A stretch of 64,000 nucleotides of DNA from Pirellulales bacterium (GCA_036267355.1 DATAWG010000025.1:83801-147800); one strand, 5' to 3'; shown: positions 55,543-62,716, counted from the stretch's first letter. Notes: generated from the sequence alone by a model not told the origin. Translations and numbers: made by a program.

Positions 55543-57561
55543 ATGAGCTCGAAAACATCGCCTCCGCTTGGCTCCGGGTCTCCGACTGCTGCCGGCTCCG
55601 GATTCTCCGCCGCGCCGACGTCGCCGCGGCCGCGCCGACGTGGCTCATCCCATGCAACACTTCTGGCGCACGGCGAACCGCAGTTATGGCTCACCGGCGG
55701 AGCGCTGGCCATCGCGATCCTGCTGATCGTCGGATTGCTGGTCCTTGTGGTCTATCAAGGGATCGGCACGTTTTGGCCGCGGCCGCTGGTGGAATTGAAA
55801 CTGGCCGACGGCAGCGTGCTGCTCGGCGAGACCGCGCGATCGGAGCGGTATCGACCCGAGGCCGATGCGCTCGACAAGCTGCCGTCGCCGATGGCCGCCA
55901 TGGCTCGGCATGGGATCGCGGCGGACGGAGGCTGGGCCACACGACGGCTGGTTCGCGTCGGCAATTTCGAGCTGACGCATGCTCCATTTCGATGGGCCGA
56001 CGATTTTCGCGTGGCGGAAGAAACTCGGCCCGATTGGGCATTGACGATCGAACGGCTCGAAATCGGTAGATTCTACGGCCGGCTTGAGGCGCTATTGGTC
56101 GACGGCAAGGTCGTTTCGGCGTCGCCGGCCGATGCCTGGAAACAATTCCGACAGGCGCATCCGGAGGTGCGCGCACGCTGGCGCCAGCGCGTGGCGATCG
56201 ACAAGGATGAGAATGGGGCTGTTCGCCGGAAAATGAAACAAGCCACGCTCGAGCAAGTGCAAGCCGAGCTGGATTACGGCAAGGATTCGCCCCACTATGC
56301 CGCCGCTGTCACGGGCCGCACCGAGATGGAAGCCTGGGGGCAATCGCAATTCAAGGAAATCCTGGGCCGAATCGATCGGCTAAAGGCGGAAAACGCTCGC
56401 TACCGGTTGCGCGTCAAACCGGTGCAGGGGCCGGCGCAAGACATCGCGCTCGAAGACATCGTTCGCGCTTATCCGGCCAATCAACTCGGCTTGTGGAGCA
56501 AACTCGGCATTTACGCCTCGCGCTGGCGAGAATTCTTGCTCGACGATCCGCTGCAATCGAATCGCGCCGGCGGATATTTTCCGGCGATTTGGGGCACGGT
56601 CGCCATGACGCTCATCATGACGCTCTTCGCCGTGCCGTTCGGCGTGTTGGCGGCGCTCTATCTGCGGGAATACGCCAAGCCCGGCCCGATCACCAGCGCC
56701 GTGCGCATCGCGATCAACAACCTCGCGGGAGTGCCGAGCATCGTGTTCGGTGCGTTCGGCTTGGGGTTCTTCTGCTACGGCGTCGGAAAATTCATCGACG
56801 GCGGGCCAGAGGATCCCTGGCCAGAGGGAACATGGTTCATGCTATTGGCCATTGCAGTCGCCGCCGGGGTCGCGGCATTTTTCATCGGCCTCGCGAGCCG
56901 TCCGGCGATGGCCGAATCGCTCGCCGCCGGACGCCCACGCTTGCGCCGAGTGTCAGTGGCGCTGTGGCTCGCGTCGCTCGGGTTGGTGGTGACGATGATC
57001 GTCACCTCGCCATTCTTCCATGGGTTCTACCGCGCTAGCCTGGTGAGTAACGATCCGACATTCGGCAAGGGGGGATTGCTCTGGGCAGCGCTCACCCTGG
57101 CACTATTGACCGTGCCGGTCGTGATCGTGGCCACCGAAGAAGCGCTCGCCGCAGTGCCAAATTCAATGCGCGAGGGGTCGTATGCCTGCGGAGCAAGCCA
57201 TTGGCAAACGATTCGCCGGATCGTTCTGCCGCGAGCGATGCCGGGGATCATGACGGGCATGATTTTGGCGATGGCGCGGGGGGCGGGCGAAGTGGCGCCG
57301 CTGATGTTGGTCGGCGTGAAGAAGTGGTCGCCCGATCTGCCGCTGGATTCGGTGTTTCCGTATCTTCATCCCGATCGCAGTTTTATGCACCTCGCGTATA
57401 TGATTTACGATGTCGGGTTTCAGAGTCCGGATAGCGAGGCCGCCAAGCCGATGGTTTATACTACGACGCTGCTGCTGATCGCTATCGTGGCGGTCCTGAA
57501 TCTGGGCGCGATCGGATTGCGCCGCAGGCTGCGGCGAAAATTCATGACGGATCAGTTTTGA
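55543..57561 (+). CDS. pstA: Phosphate ABC transporter permease PstA with large periplasmic insert
   Basis: A 672-residue protein. After a low-complexity cytosolic N-terminus, a membrane segment lies at about 52-74. About 270 residues of soluble, partly coiled-coil sequence follow (up to about 340). The permease core begins near 345, with five or six membrane segments and the EAA loop SYACGASHWQTIRRIVLP. PstA usually has about 290 residues, so this insert is again unusual. It starts 18 bp after pstC. Confidence 0.88.
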   Translation: MSSKTSPPLGSGSPTAAGSGFSAAPTSPRPRRRGSSHATLLAHGEPQLWLTGGALAIAILLIVGLLVLVVYQGIGTFWPRPLVELKLADGSVLLGETARSERYRPEADALDKLPSPMAAMARHGIAADGGWATRRLVRVGNFELTHAPFRWADDFRVAEETRPDWALTIERLEIGRFYGRLEALLVDGKVVSASPADAWKQFRQAHPEVRARWRQRVAIDKDENGAVRRKMKQATLEQVQAELDYGKDSPHYAAAVTGRTEMEAWGQSQFKEILGRIDRLKAENARYRLRVKPVQGPAQDIALEDIVRAYPANQLGLWSKLGIYASRWREFLLDDPLQSNRAGGYFPAIWGTVAMTLIMTLFAVPFGVLAALYLREYAKPGPITSAVRIAINNLAGVPSIVFGAFGLGFFCYGVGKFIDGGPEDPWPEGTWFMLLAIAVAAGVAAFFIGLASRPAMAESLAAGRPRLRRVSVALWLASLGLVVTMIVTSPFFHGFYRASLVSNDPTFGKGGLLWAALTLALLTVPVVIVATEEALAAVPNSMREGSYACGASHWQTIRRIVLPRAMPGIMTGMILAMARGAGEVAPLMLVGVKKWSPDLPLDSVFPYLHPDRSFMHLAYMIYDVGFQSPDSEAAKPMVYTTTLLLIAIVAVLNLGAIGLRRRLRRKFMTDQF

Positions 57562-57644
57562 ACCCGCGGCACGAAAACTGCCGGAAAGCGACCGGGCACC
57601 TTCGATCAACAAGAAAGTGAGCTTCCGCTTGCGAAGCGGTTGCC

Positions 57645-58625
57645 ATGAACGCCATTTTGAAAACGCAAAAGCCGTTGCAAACACCCGATTCCGCGCCGGC
57701 GGATCCAACGCAGCCCGTGCTGCCGACCGCCGGGACCGCGAGTCTCGCCGAGCCGCCAAATTTGTTGCCGCCGGCTGCGGCCGCGAAGTCGCCCCCCGCC
57801 GCGGGCCGGCTGAACGCGATCACGCGCGGAGAGATCGTTGGCACGGAAGTGCACCCCGCCATGGCGCGCGAGGAAGCGGTCGTCGAGGTCGATCATTTCA
57901 ACTTGTTCTACGGCGCGAAGCAGGCGCTCTACGACATCTCGATGCGGATCCCCAAGAACCAAGTCACCGCGCTGATCGGGCCGAGCGGCTGCGGCAAATC
58001 GACGATGCTCCGCAGCGTCAATCGGCTCAACGATCTCTTGGCCACGGTGCGCATCGACGGCGATATCCGCCTCAACGGCGATTCGATTTATCGCACCACT
58101 GTCGACGTGATCGAGTTGCGGAAGCGGATGGGCATGGTCTTTCAAAAGCCGAATCCGTTTCCGATGAGCGTTTTCGAAAACGTCGTCTATTCGCTGCGCA
58201 TCGACGGCCAGCGCAACCGCAGCGTGCTCAACGAAGTTTGCGAGCGCAGCCTCCGCGGCGCCGCGCTGTGGGACGAAGTCAAAGACCGGCTGCATGAAAG
58301 CGCGCTCGGCATGTCCGGAGGACAGCAACAGCGGCTTTGCATCGCCCGGGCAATTGCCGCCGAACCCGAGGTGCTCTTGCTCGACGAACCTTGCTCCGCG
58401 CTCGATCCGATTGCCACCGGAAAGATCGAAGATCTAATCCAAGAATTGCGCGGTTCGTATTCGGTGCTGATGGTGACGCACAACATGCAGCAGGCGTCGC
58501 GAGCGAGCGATTTTACGGCCTTCATGTATCTCGGGCGGCTGATCGAATACGGCCCGACCGGCGAGCTCTTCACGAAGCCGATCCTGAAGGAAACGGAAGA
58601 CTACGTGACCGGCCGTTTCGGCTAA
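57645..58625 (+). CDS. pstB: Phosphate ABC transporter ATPase PstB
   Basis: A 326-residue ABC ATPase with the Pst-specific layout: Walker [10 protein letters not shown] (112-120), Q-loop [10 protein letters not shown], signature [11 protein letters not shown], Walker [14 protein letters not shown], and the H-loop THNMQQ. It carries an about 75-residue low-complexity N-terminal extension (Ala/Pro-rich) not found in typical PstB. It completes the pstSCAB operon. No phoU gene follows. Confidence 0.94.
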   Translation: MNAILKTQKPLQTPDSAPADPTQPVLPTAGTASLAEPPNLLPPAAAAKSPPAAGRLNAITRGEIVGTEVHPAMAREEAVVEVDHFNLFYGAKQALYDISMRIPKNQVTALIGPSGCGKSTMLRSVNRLNDLLATVRIDGDIRLNGDSIYRTTVDVIELRKRMGMVFQKPNPFPMSVFENVVYSLRIDGQRNRSVLNEVCERSLRGAALWDEVKDRLHESALGMSGGQQQRLCIARAIAAEPEVLLLDEPCSALDPIATGKIEDLIQELRGSYSVLMVTHNMQQASRASDFTAFMYLGRLIEYGPTGELFTKPILKETEDYVTGRFG

Positions 58626-58795
58626 AATCGTGAACGGATACGCCATCCTTTTCCTCCAGGGCCCTGCTCTCCACGCCGGACGCGAATATGATCCGATTGT
58701 AGCGCTTCCAATGCCCAAATAACCGCTGCGCTTACTGCATCAATCGGCCCGGGATCCGCGATGAAGACAAAAATTTCTCGATTGTCACATTTTCA

Positions 58796-58824
58796 TTGAC
58801 ACCCCCATTCTGGCCCGATATACT
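58796..58824 (+). promoter_or_regulatory. Near-consensus sigma70 promoter
   Basis: TTGACA at 58796-58801 and TATACT at 58819-58824 are separated by exactly 17 bp. The -35 box is perfect and the -10 box misses the TATAAT consensus at one position. It would start transcription near 58831 on the plus strand, where no gene follows for more than 650 bp. Confidence 0.7.
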
Positions 58825-58830
58825 TGCGGA

Positions 58831-58901
58831 ACCATTCGGCTATACCTCGGAAGAGCGTCATACATTCGTGGGGGGAACGATCCGTGGATCGGGCTCCCCG
58901 T
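58831..58901 (+). ncRNA. Candidate small RNA or leader downstream of the orphan promoter
   Basis: About 40 bp after the promoter lies a strong hairpin (58870-58898: GGGGGAACGATCC arm, GGATCGGGCTCCCC arm). It could be the end of a small RNA of about 70 nt, or part of a leader. It has no U-tract of length and does not match RNase P, tmRNA, 6S or SRP RNA as I know them. Confidence 0.3.
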
Positions 58902-59110
58902 TCTCCTAATTCCCGATGACAATGCGGCGCACGACACGTGTCGCCGATTCGCAAATCCCCTGCGCCCCCGCGTTCGACCGATATCCGGAAAAATCATTAG
59001 TCCCGGCAAGTTGCAGCGCCGATGTGCGATCCGGCAATGTGGCTATGGGGGCAGTGGAAGCAACCGATATCATCGAGCGCAGGGGGCGCTTCTTTTTTCT
59101 CAAGCGGTTA

Positions 59111-59215
59111 AGGCTCGGCCAAAAAACGACTTCTCCATAGGCCCCTCTTCTCACAGCGACCGAGTTCCAGGATGAGGGGGGTTCGAAAAGCGGAAGTTAG
59201 TTTTCGGCCGAGCCT
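59111..59215. mobile_element. Short inverted-repeat (MITE-like) element
   Basis: Termini of 23 bp (AGGCTCGGCC at 59111, GGCCGAGCCT ending 59215) match in about 20 of 23 positions as inverted repeats. The 105-bp interior has no gene. It looks like a non-autonomous transposon or the scar of an IS with similar ends. No clear target duplication is visible. Confidence 0.5.
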
Positions 59216-59490
59216 AGATGTTGCAGATAGCCGCTCCTTCGACACGCTGATCCCGTTCCACCGCCGGCCATCGCTATTTGCATTTGCTCGCCGGCGCGCT
59301 ACGATAGGCGCTGTCGATGCCTTCGCAGATTGCGGCCAATTACCGCTATGGGGCATAGCCGTACCAACGTCGGCTCGTTTTCCCGCCAGGTTCGCCACGC
59401 CGCTCCCTCTGCCCCGCTTGCGCGAACGTGCTTCGTTGTCGTGCCCATGGTGGGCTCGACGCCTTCTTCATCTACCAAGGAATTGCAAAA

Positions 59491-60078
59491 ATGCGATTGA
59501 ACCATCTCGCTTTCGTTCCAATGCTGGCTGGTTTGTTGGCCGTGGGCTTGCTAGCGGGCAACGGCCATGCGGCCGAATTGCAGAGCGGACCGCAGCCGGG
59601 TGAATCTCTCGGTGCATTCACGGTCACCAAAGCCGCCGGCGCTCCGAACGACGGCGTCGCGGTCGGCCAAAAGCTCTGCTACCGCTGCCGGATGGGGAAT
59701 CGGCCGATGGTGATGATCTTTGCCCACCAAGCCGACGCGGCCCTCGCCGCGCTCGTCAGGCAACTCGACGACGTCGTGGCCAAGAATGAAGCAAAGAAGA
59801 TGGGCTCGTTCGTGAGCCTGCTCGGTCAGGAACCGAAGGAGTTGGCCGGCACGGCCGAAAAATTCGTCGAGTCGAACAAAGTCGAGCATGTCGCCTTCGT
59901 CGTTCCCGCCGAACACGCCGCCGGACCGAAGAGCTACAAGCTGAATCCCGAGGCCGATGTGACGGTGCTCATCTACCGTCAAGGAAAAGTCGTGGTCAAC
60001 TACGCCTTGCCGGCCGGTGGTTTGACCGATGAAACGATCCAGAAAATCGTTGCCGACACGAGCAAGATTTTGGATTGA
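59491..60078 (+). CDS. Secreted thioredoxin-fold-like hypothetical protein
   Basis: A 195-residue protein with a signal peptide (residues 1-26, ending GHAA). The body resembles a peroxiredoxin/thioredoxin-like fold (VGQKLCYRCRMGNRPMVMIFA, then alternating helix and strand) but lacks a standard CxxC redox pair at the usual place; two Cys (CYRC) lie near residue 55. Similar planctomycete proteins are unnamed. The start has AAGGAATT upstream. Confidence 0.75.
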   Translation: MRLNHLAFVPMLAGLLAVGLLAGNGHAAELQSGPQPGESLGAFTVTKAAGAPNDGVAVGQKLCYRCRMGNRPMVMIFAHQADAALAALVRQLDDVVAKNEAKKMGSFVSLLGQEPKELAGTAEKFVESNKVEHVAFVVPAEHAAGPKSYKLNPEADVTVLIYRQGKVVVNYALPAGGLTDETIQKIVADTSKILD

Positions 60079-60409
60079 CCGGCGAGCGGCCATTCGTCGC
60101 GCCGCACGGGAATATCTGTGCCGGTTTGCAGCAGTTTCGAATCGCTGGCGCGCTCGATTCGTCGCAGCGCGCTGGCGCGCTTGATTCGTCGCAGACCGTT
60201 CGGTCGCCCAGCGGAACCGCCGTTGTAGGTTCCAGGAGGTCGAGCGCTGTCTGCAATCGTCGAGCGAATTCTGCAAAACGTAAGCTCGAGTTTCTGGATC
60301 GCAGAGTTCAAACCGCATGGCGATCGTGGAATTTCGCGCGACTCAAGTCCCCTAAAGCTCGTCGCCATAGGCCCAGCCGCGTCGGACGTTTTCTTCAAAT
60401 CACAATCAA
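60079..60409. other. Gap between thioredoxin-like gene and tRNA array
   Basis: No gene. It contains a 27-bp direct repeat unit in two copies (60144-60167 and 60171-60194, 23 of 24 positions equal, core GCTGGCGCGCTYGATTCGTC). The remainder shows nothing I can name. Confidence 0.5.
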
Positions 60410-60482
60410 AGACGCCGGTGAGAGTCGAACTCACTTCAAACCGGTTTGCAGGCGGTTGCCGTGCCCGTCTGGCTCCAGCGTC
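60410..60482 (-). tRNA. tRNA-Cys(GCA), slightly degenerate
   Basis: Acceptor GACGCTG pairs with CGGCGTC, the D-stem has GCC/GGC, the T-arm is GTGAG-TTCGACT-CTCAC, and the discriminator is U73, which is typical of tRNA-Cys. The anticodon loop CTGCAAA gives GCA. One anticodon-stem pair (31-39) is a C-C mismatch. It is the last tRNA of the array in transcription order. CCA is not encoded. Confidence 0.72.
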
Positions 60483-60492
60483 AGGTGCTTCA

Positions 60493-60527
60493 GTGTCCTC
60501 GCCAAGAATCGAACCTGGTCTTCGACC
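60493..60527 (-). pseudogene. Half tRNA: 3' half of the tRNA-Arg(GCG) copy
   Basis: Thirty-five bases, from the 3' anticodon stem (GGTCG) through the T-arm to the discriminator A, match the tRNA-Arg at 60589-60661 with one mismatch. The 5' half cannot be found in the 61 bp upstream, which instead form an unrelated hairpin. So this is a duplicated tRNA 3' end without a complete molecule. Confidence 0.6.
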
Positions 60528-60588
60528 AGCAACCGAGCACGGCTGCTTTGGCGGCAGCCGAGCGCAGGGCGGTAGACTGAGTTGGGTA

Positions 60589-60661
60589 TGTCCTCGCCAA
60601 GAATCGAACCTTGTCTTCGACCTTCGCAGGGTCGCGTGCGAATCCGGCACACTCCGAGGAC
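60589..60661 (-). tRNA. tRNA-Arg(GCG)
   Basis: Acceptor GTCCTCG/CGAGGAC pairs perfectly. D-stem GTGT/GCAC, anticodon stem CGACC/GGTCG around loop CTGCGAA (anticodon GCG), T-arm CAAGG-TTCGATT-CTTGG with one mismatch, discriminator A. Bacteria normally read CGY with an A34 (inosine) tRNA, so a G34 arginine tRNA is unusual. Confidence 0.75.
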
Positions 60662-60681
60662 AAAAACTCGCAATTTTTCAA

Positions 60682-60753
60682 TGCCCCGCCGAGGAATCGA
60701 ACCACGTCTTGCAGTTTCGAAGACTGCCGTGCTGTCCGGCACACTCGCAAGGC
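60682..60753 (-). tRNA. tRNA-Arg(TCG)
   Basis: Acceptor GCCTTGC pairs with GCGGGGC (two G-U), D-stem GTGT/GCAC, anticodon stem GCAGT/ACTGC with loop CTTCGAA (anticodon TCG), T-arm CGTGG-TTCGATT-CCTCG with one T-T mismatch, discriminator A. It shares its D-arm with the neighbouring Arg tRNA. Confidence 0.75.
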
Positions 60754-60764
60754 CATCAATCGCA

Positions 60765-60836
60765 ATATCCGACCTGGACTCGAACCAGGGCCTGGACCTT
60801 CGGAGGGTCCAATGCGATCCGGTACACCATCGGGAC
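60765..60836 (-). tRNA. tRNA-Arg(CCG), weak acceptor stem
   Basis: Anticodon stem GGACC/GGTCC with loop CTCCGAA (anticodon CCG) and T-arm CCTGG-TTCGAGT-CCAGG are perfect, and the D-stem is GTGT/GCAT. Only four of seven acceptor pairs form as aligned (GTCCCGA against TCGGATA), unless a C is bulged. The ends are therefore uncertain and function is doubtful. Confidence 0.6.
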
Positions 60837-60849
60837 ACACCACACCAAG

Positions 60850-60923
60850 AGCCGACGACTGGATTCGCGCCAGCATCGACCGGTTTACAAAACCGGTGTC
60901 TTTCTCAGTCGAGCCACGTCGGC
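60850..60923 (-). tRNA. tRNA-Thr(TGT)-like, degenerate
   Basis: Acceptor GCCGACG/CGTCGGC is perfect and anticodon stem CCGGT/ACCGG surrounds loop TTTGTAA (anticodon TGT). The D-arm is reduced to CTC/GAG with a four-base loop, and the T-loop reads CGCGAAT, so the TTCGA motif is lost. Probably decayed. Confidence 0.5.
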
Positions 60924-60936
60924 ATTTTTCAATCAG

Positions 60937-61006
60937 CACGAGCGCGAGGAGTCGAACCCCGTCCGCCAGTTTTGGAGGCTGGCTGCTCTCCCAGGAGCAC
61001 GCCCGT
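60937..61006 (-). tRNA. tRNA-Trp(CCA)
   Basis: Acceptor ACGGGCG/CGCTCGT, D-stem GCTC/GAGC, anticodon loop CTCCAAA (anticodon CCA), T-arm CGGGG-TTCGACT-CCTCG and discriminator G73, as in bacterial tRNA-Trp. One anticodon-stem pair is C-A, and only one connector base lies between acceptor and D-stem. At 70 nt it is short. Confidence 0.62.
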
Positions 61007-61010
61007 GTAA

Positions 61011-61045
61011 AGCCCGGGGTTCTGCTGTTACAAGACCCCGGGGCT
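61011..61045 (-). terminator. Hairpin downstream of the HNH gene
   Basis: GC-rich arms (AGCCCGGGGTTCT at 61011-61023, AGACCCCGGGGCT at 61033-61045) form a stable stem with small bulges 10 bp after the HNH stop. The following minus-strand tract is short (CTTT), so this is a plausible but not ideal terminator that would separate the HNH gene from the tRNAs behind it. Confidence 0.5.
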
Positions 61046-61054
61046 CGCTAACAA

Positions 61055-61651
61055 TCAGCTCTCAAGCGCGACGTTCCAGTACGCCTCGCTGACGAACTTC
61101 GACCAGCTTTCGATCCGTGCCTCGTGCCGGGCGTACAGCGGCTTCCAGGTCGGGCGAACCGGCTCCTTGCGCAGCTTGAGGCCAGCCTGCCGCGGCGTGC
61201 GGTCGGCCTTCCGCTTGTTGCACGCCAGGCAAGCCAGCACGCAGTTTTCCCAGGTCGAGGTTCCACCCTGTGACCGCGGCACAACATGGTCGATCGACAA
61301 CTCGTCGCCGCCCGGCTGCACGCCGCAATATTGGCAGGTCCAGTGGTCCCGCTTGAAGATATTGCGACGGCTGAAGCTCACCGCGGCGCTCGGCACCCGG
61401 TCGTAACTGGCTAGCGCGATTACTTCCGGCACACGGAGCCGCTGGCGAATCGCCTGGATGAACGGTTCGCCATCGCGCGGCTTTAGCGCTGACCAATCGG
61501 CCCAACTGTAGAGCCGATAGTCGTCGGAATCGACCACGCGGACCGATTCATTCCACAGCAGCACGAGCGCCCGGGCCACGGTGGCCACGTTCACTGGCTG
61601 CCAGTTGCGGTTGAGCACCAGCGTCGGGCGATCGAGCATCTTCGCGACCAT
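61055..61651 (-). CDS. HNH endonuclease embedded in the tRNA array
   Basis: A 198-residue soluble protein. The C-terminal half is an HNH domain with zinc-binding pairs (CQYC and CLAC) around the core LSIDHVVPRSQGG. The N-terminal half is the domain that accompanies such HNH proteins in many bacteria (MLDRPTLVLNRNWQPVN). It could be a stand-alone nuclease of a mobile element or a house-keeping type of unknown role. It sits between tRNA-Trp and tRNA-His on the same strand. Confidence 0.88.
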   Translation of the reverse strand: MVAKMLDRPTLVLNRNWQPVNVATVARALVLLWNESVRVVDSDDYRLYSWADWSALKPRDGEPFIQAIRQRLRVPEVIALASYDRVPSAAVSFSRRNIFKRDHWTCQYCGVQPGGDELSIDHVVPRSQGGTSTWENCVLACLACNKRKADRTPRQAGLKLRKEPVRPTWKPLYARHEARIESWSKFVSEAYWNVALES

Positions 61652-61675
61652 TTTTGATCCGTCCTTTCAAGTAAG

Positions 61676-61752
61676 GGTATCTGGGCGGGGTCGAACCGCC
61701 ATCTTCTCCCTTCACAGCCAGCCCGTGCAGAATCCGCTACACCACAGACACC
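61676..61752 (-). tRNA. tRNA-His(GTG)-like, degenerate
   Basis: The acceptor pairs GTGTCTG with CAGATAC and carries the extra G-1 opposite C73, a hallmark of tRNA-His. T-arm GGCGG-TTCGACC-CCGCC is perfect. Loop CTGTGAA gives anticodon GTG, but the anticodon stem (GCTGG against GGGAG) hardly pairs and the D-region is too long. Identity is clear from G-1; function is doubtful. Confidence 0.5.
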
Positions 61753-61771
61753 ATATAGTTGTCAGCACTAG

Positions 61772-61859
61772 CGGAAGGGGTGGGAGTCGAACCCACGCTC
61801 TCGTGCTCCCACGACCATGAGGACATGGTGCCCGGCGGGCCGCCGTTGCCCTACCTCCC
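61772..61859 (-). tRNA. Type II tRNA-like with abnormal anticodon loop
   Basis: Acceptor GGGAGGT/CCCTTCC (one mismatch), a long variable arm TCGTG-GGAG-CACGA, T-arm GTGGG-TTCGACT-CCCAC, discriminator G73 as in tRNA-Ser. The anticodon hairpin is ACCATG-TCCT-CATGGT, so no seven-base loop forms with its full pairing and the anticodon cannot be assigned. Confidence 0.45.
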
Positions 61860-61879
61860 GAAGTCTTAGCCGCACCAAG

Positions 61880-61953
61880 TAGCTCGTATGGGAGTCGAAC
61901 CCGTCTCTCCATCTTGAAAGGACGGAATCCTCAAGCCGATAGACGAACGAGCC
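61880..61953 (-). tRNA. tRNA-Glu(TTC)
   Basis: Acceptor GGCTCGT/ACGAGCT (one G-U), anticodon stem CCGTC/GATGG with loop CTTTCAA (anticodon TTC), T-arm ACGGG-TTCGACT-CCCAT with one mismatch, discriminator A. The 5' region (TCGTCTATCGG) follows the tRNA-Glu pattern. Confidence 0.75.
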
Positions 61954-61971
61954 GCATGTTTTTTCTACGAG

Positions 61972-62043
61972 TGGGTCGGGAGGCGCTCGAATCCTCGTCT
62001 CCTGGGCTTCAACCAGGCGCTATACCGTCTCAGCTACCAACCC
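61972..62043 (-). tRNA. tRNA-Phe(GAA)
   Basis: Acceptor GGGTTGG/CCGACCC, D-stem GCT/AGC, anticodon stem CCTGG/CCAGG with loop TTGAAGC (anticodon GAA), T-arm GAGGA-TTCGAGC-GCCTC with one mismatch, discriminator A. First tRNA of the array in transcription order. Confidence 0.75.
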
Positions 62044-62064
62044 GGGTTTTCGAGCAATTCAACG

Positions 62065-62099
62065 AAAAAAGGCCCGATGTCGCTTTGACACCAGGCCTT
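62065..62099 (-). terminator. Rho-independent terminator on the minus strand
   Basis: AAGGCCTGGTGTC pairs with GACATCGGGCCTT (one or two wobble pairs) around a loop of AAAGC, and is followed by six T. It lies upstream of tRNA-Phe in the direction of the array, so it ends some other minus-strand transcript coming from 62100-62450, where I see no gene. Confidence 0.65.
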
Positions 62100-62100
62100 C

Positions 62101-62716
62101 AAGTTTGTTCGCGTACTTGGTTTGGCCGAGCGTCACAGGCGCAATGGGAATTGCAGATTATCCGCGGCGAGCGCGGAATAACCCGTCCCCATGCGTTCCT
62201 GAATCGAACTGGGCCGTGACCAAACCATTGGAATCACCAAATTCAAAAGAGTTGTTGCAATCCGACCCGGCCGCGACAGCAACCGGCAGCAGGCTATTCA
62301 ACCACTTAGACGCAGCAGGGTGTCGGTGGGTTCACAGAGATTTTTGCCAAACCTGCGGAAAACTCCCCGGCGAGCTGGCACCATGCCGCTTGTATCGAGG
62401 GCGCGATGGCGGCAACGCCCAGTGACCGCCTGCGGAAAATCTGATTCAACCAGTTGTCATCGGGCAGTCAAAACCAGCATTACATCCTTTGTGATGTGGA
62501 TCACCGCGCAGCAGTCCTCCGCACCGCCACCACCAATCACCCCAGCAAAGCGACATGGCCGCACATTGGACCAGGCCGCCGCGACTCTGCCGGATTTTCC
62601 AGGGTGGAAAGTCGTGGCGGTGTGGCTGGTCGCTTGCGTCATCGGCGATATGGTAGGATGGTCGCAACACCAGATTGTGCGATCGAACCATGCCGCCGAT
62701 AACACGTCACGGAAAC
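62101..62716. other. Gap upstream of the metallo-beta-lactamase-fold gene
   Basis: About 615 bp with no gene I can defend. On the minus strand it holds fragments reminiscent of tRNA arms (CCCAG-TTCGATT near 62200, TAAGTGGTTGAATAG near 62300) that do not fold into complete molecules. They may be decayed members of the array. Confidence 0.45.

Larger units (their letters stand above)
58626..59490. other. Long intergenic region with orphan promoter and repeat element
   Basis: About 865 bp after pstB. It holds a near-consensus sigma70-type promoter, a hairpin, a 105-bp inverted-repeat element, and one short open frame (58916-59140, 74 codons) that I do not accept as a gene. The rest shows nothing recognisable. 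Confidence 0.6.

Noticed and set aside
58916-59140. 74-codon open frame downstream of the orphan promoter
   Set aside because: No convincing ribosome site; it ends inside the inverted-repeat element and has no family-like sequence.
61772-61859. Selenocysteine tRNA
   Set aside because: The long variable arm fits, but the TCA anticodon is not in a loop position and the acceptor and T stems have normal lengths.
62251-62340. Further tRNA on the minus strand
   Set aside because: A D-arm-like stretch is present, but anticodon and acceptor stems do not pair in any register I tried.
62065-62450. tmRNA or RNase P RNA before the terminator
   Set aside because: I could not find the tmRNA tag frame with a T-arm, nor the conserved RNase P blocks.
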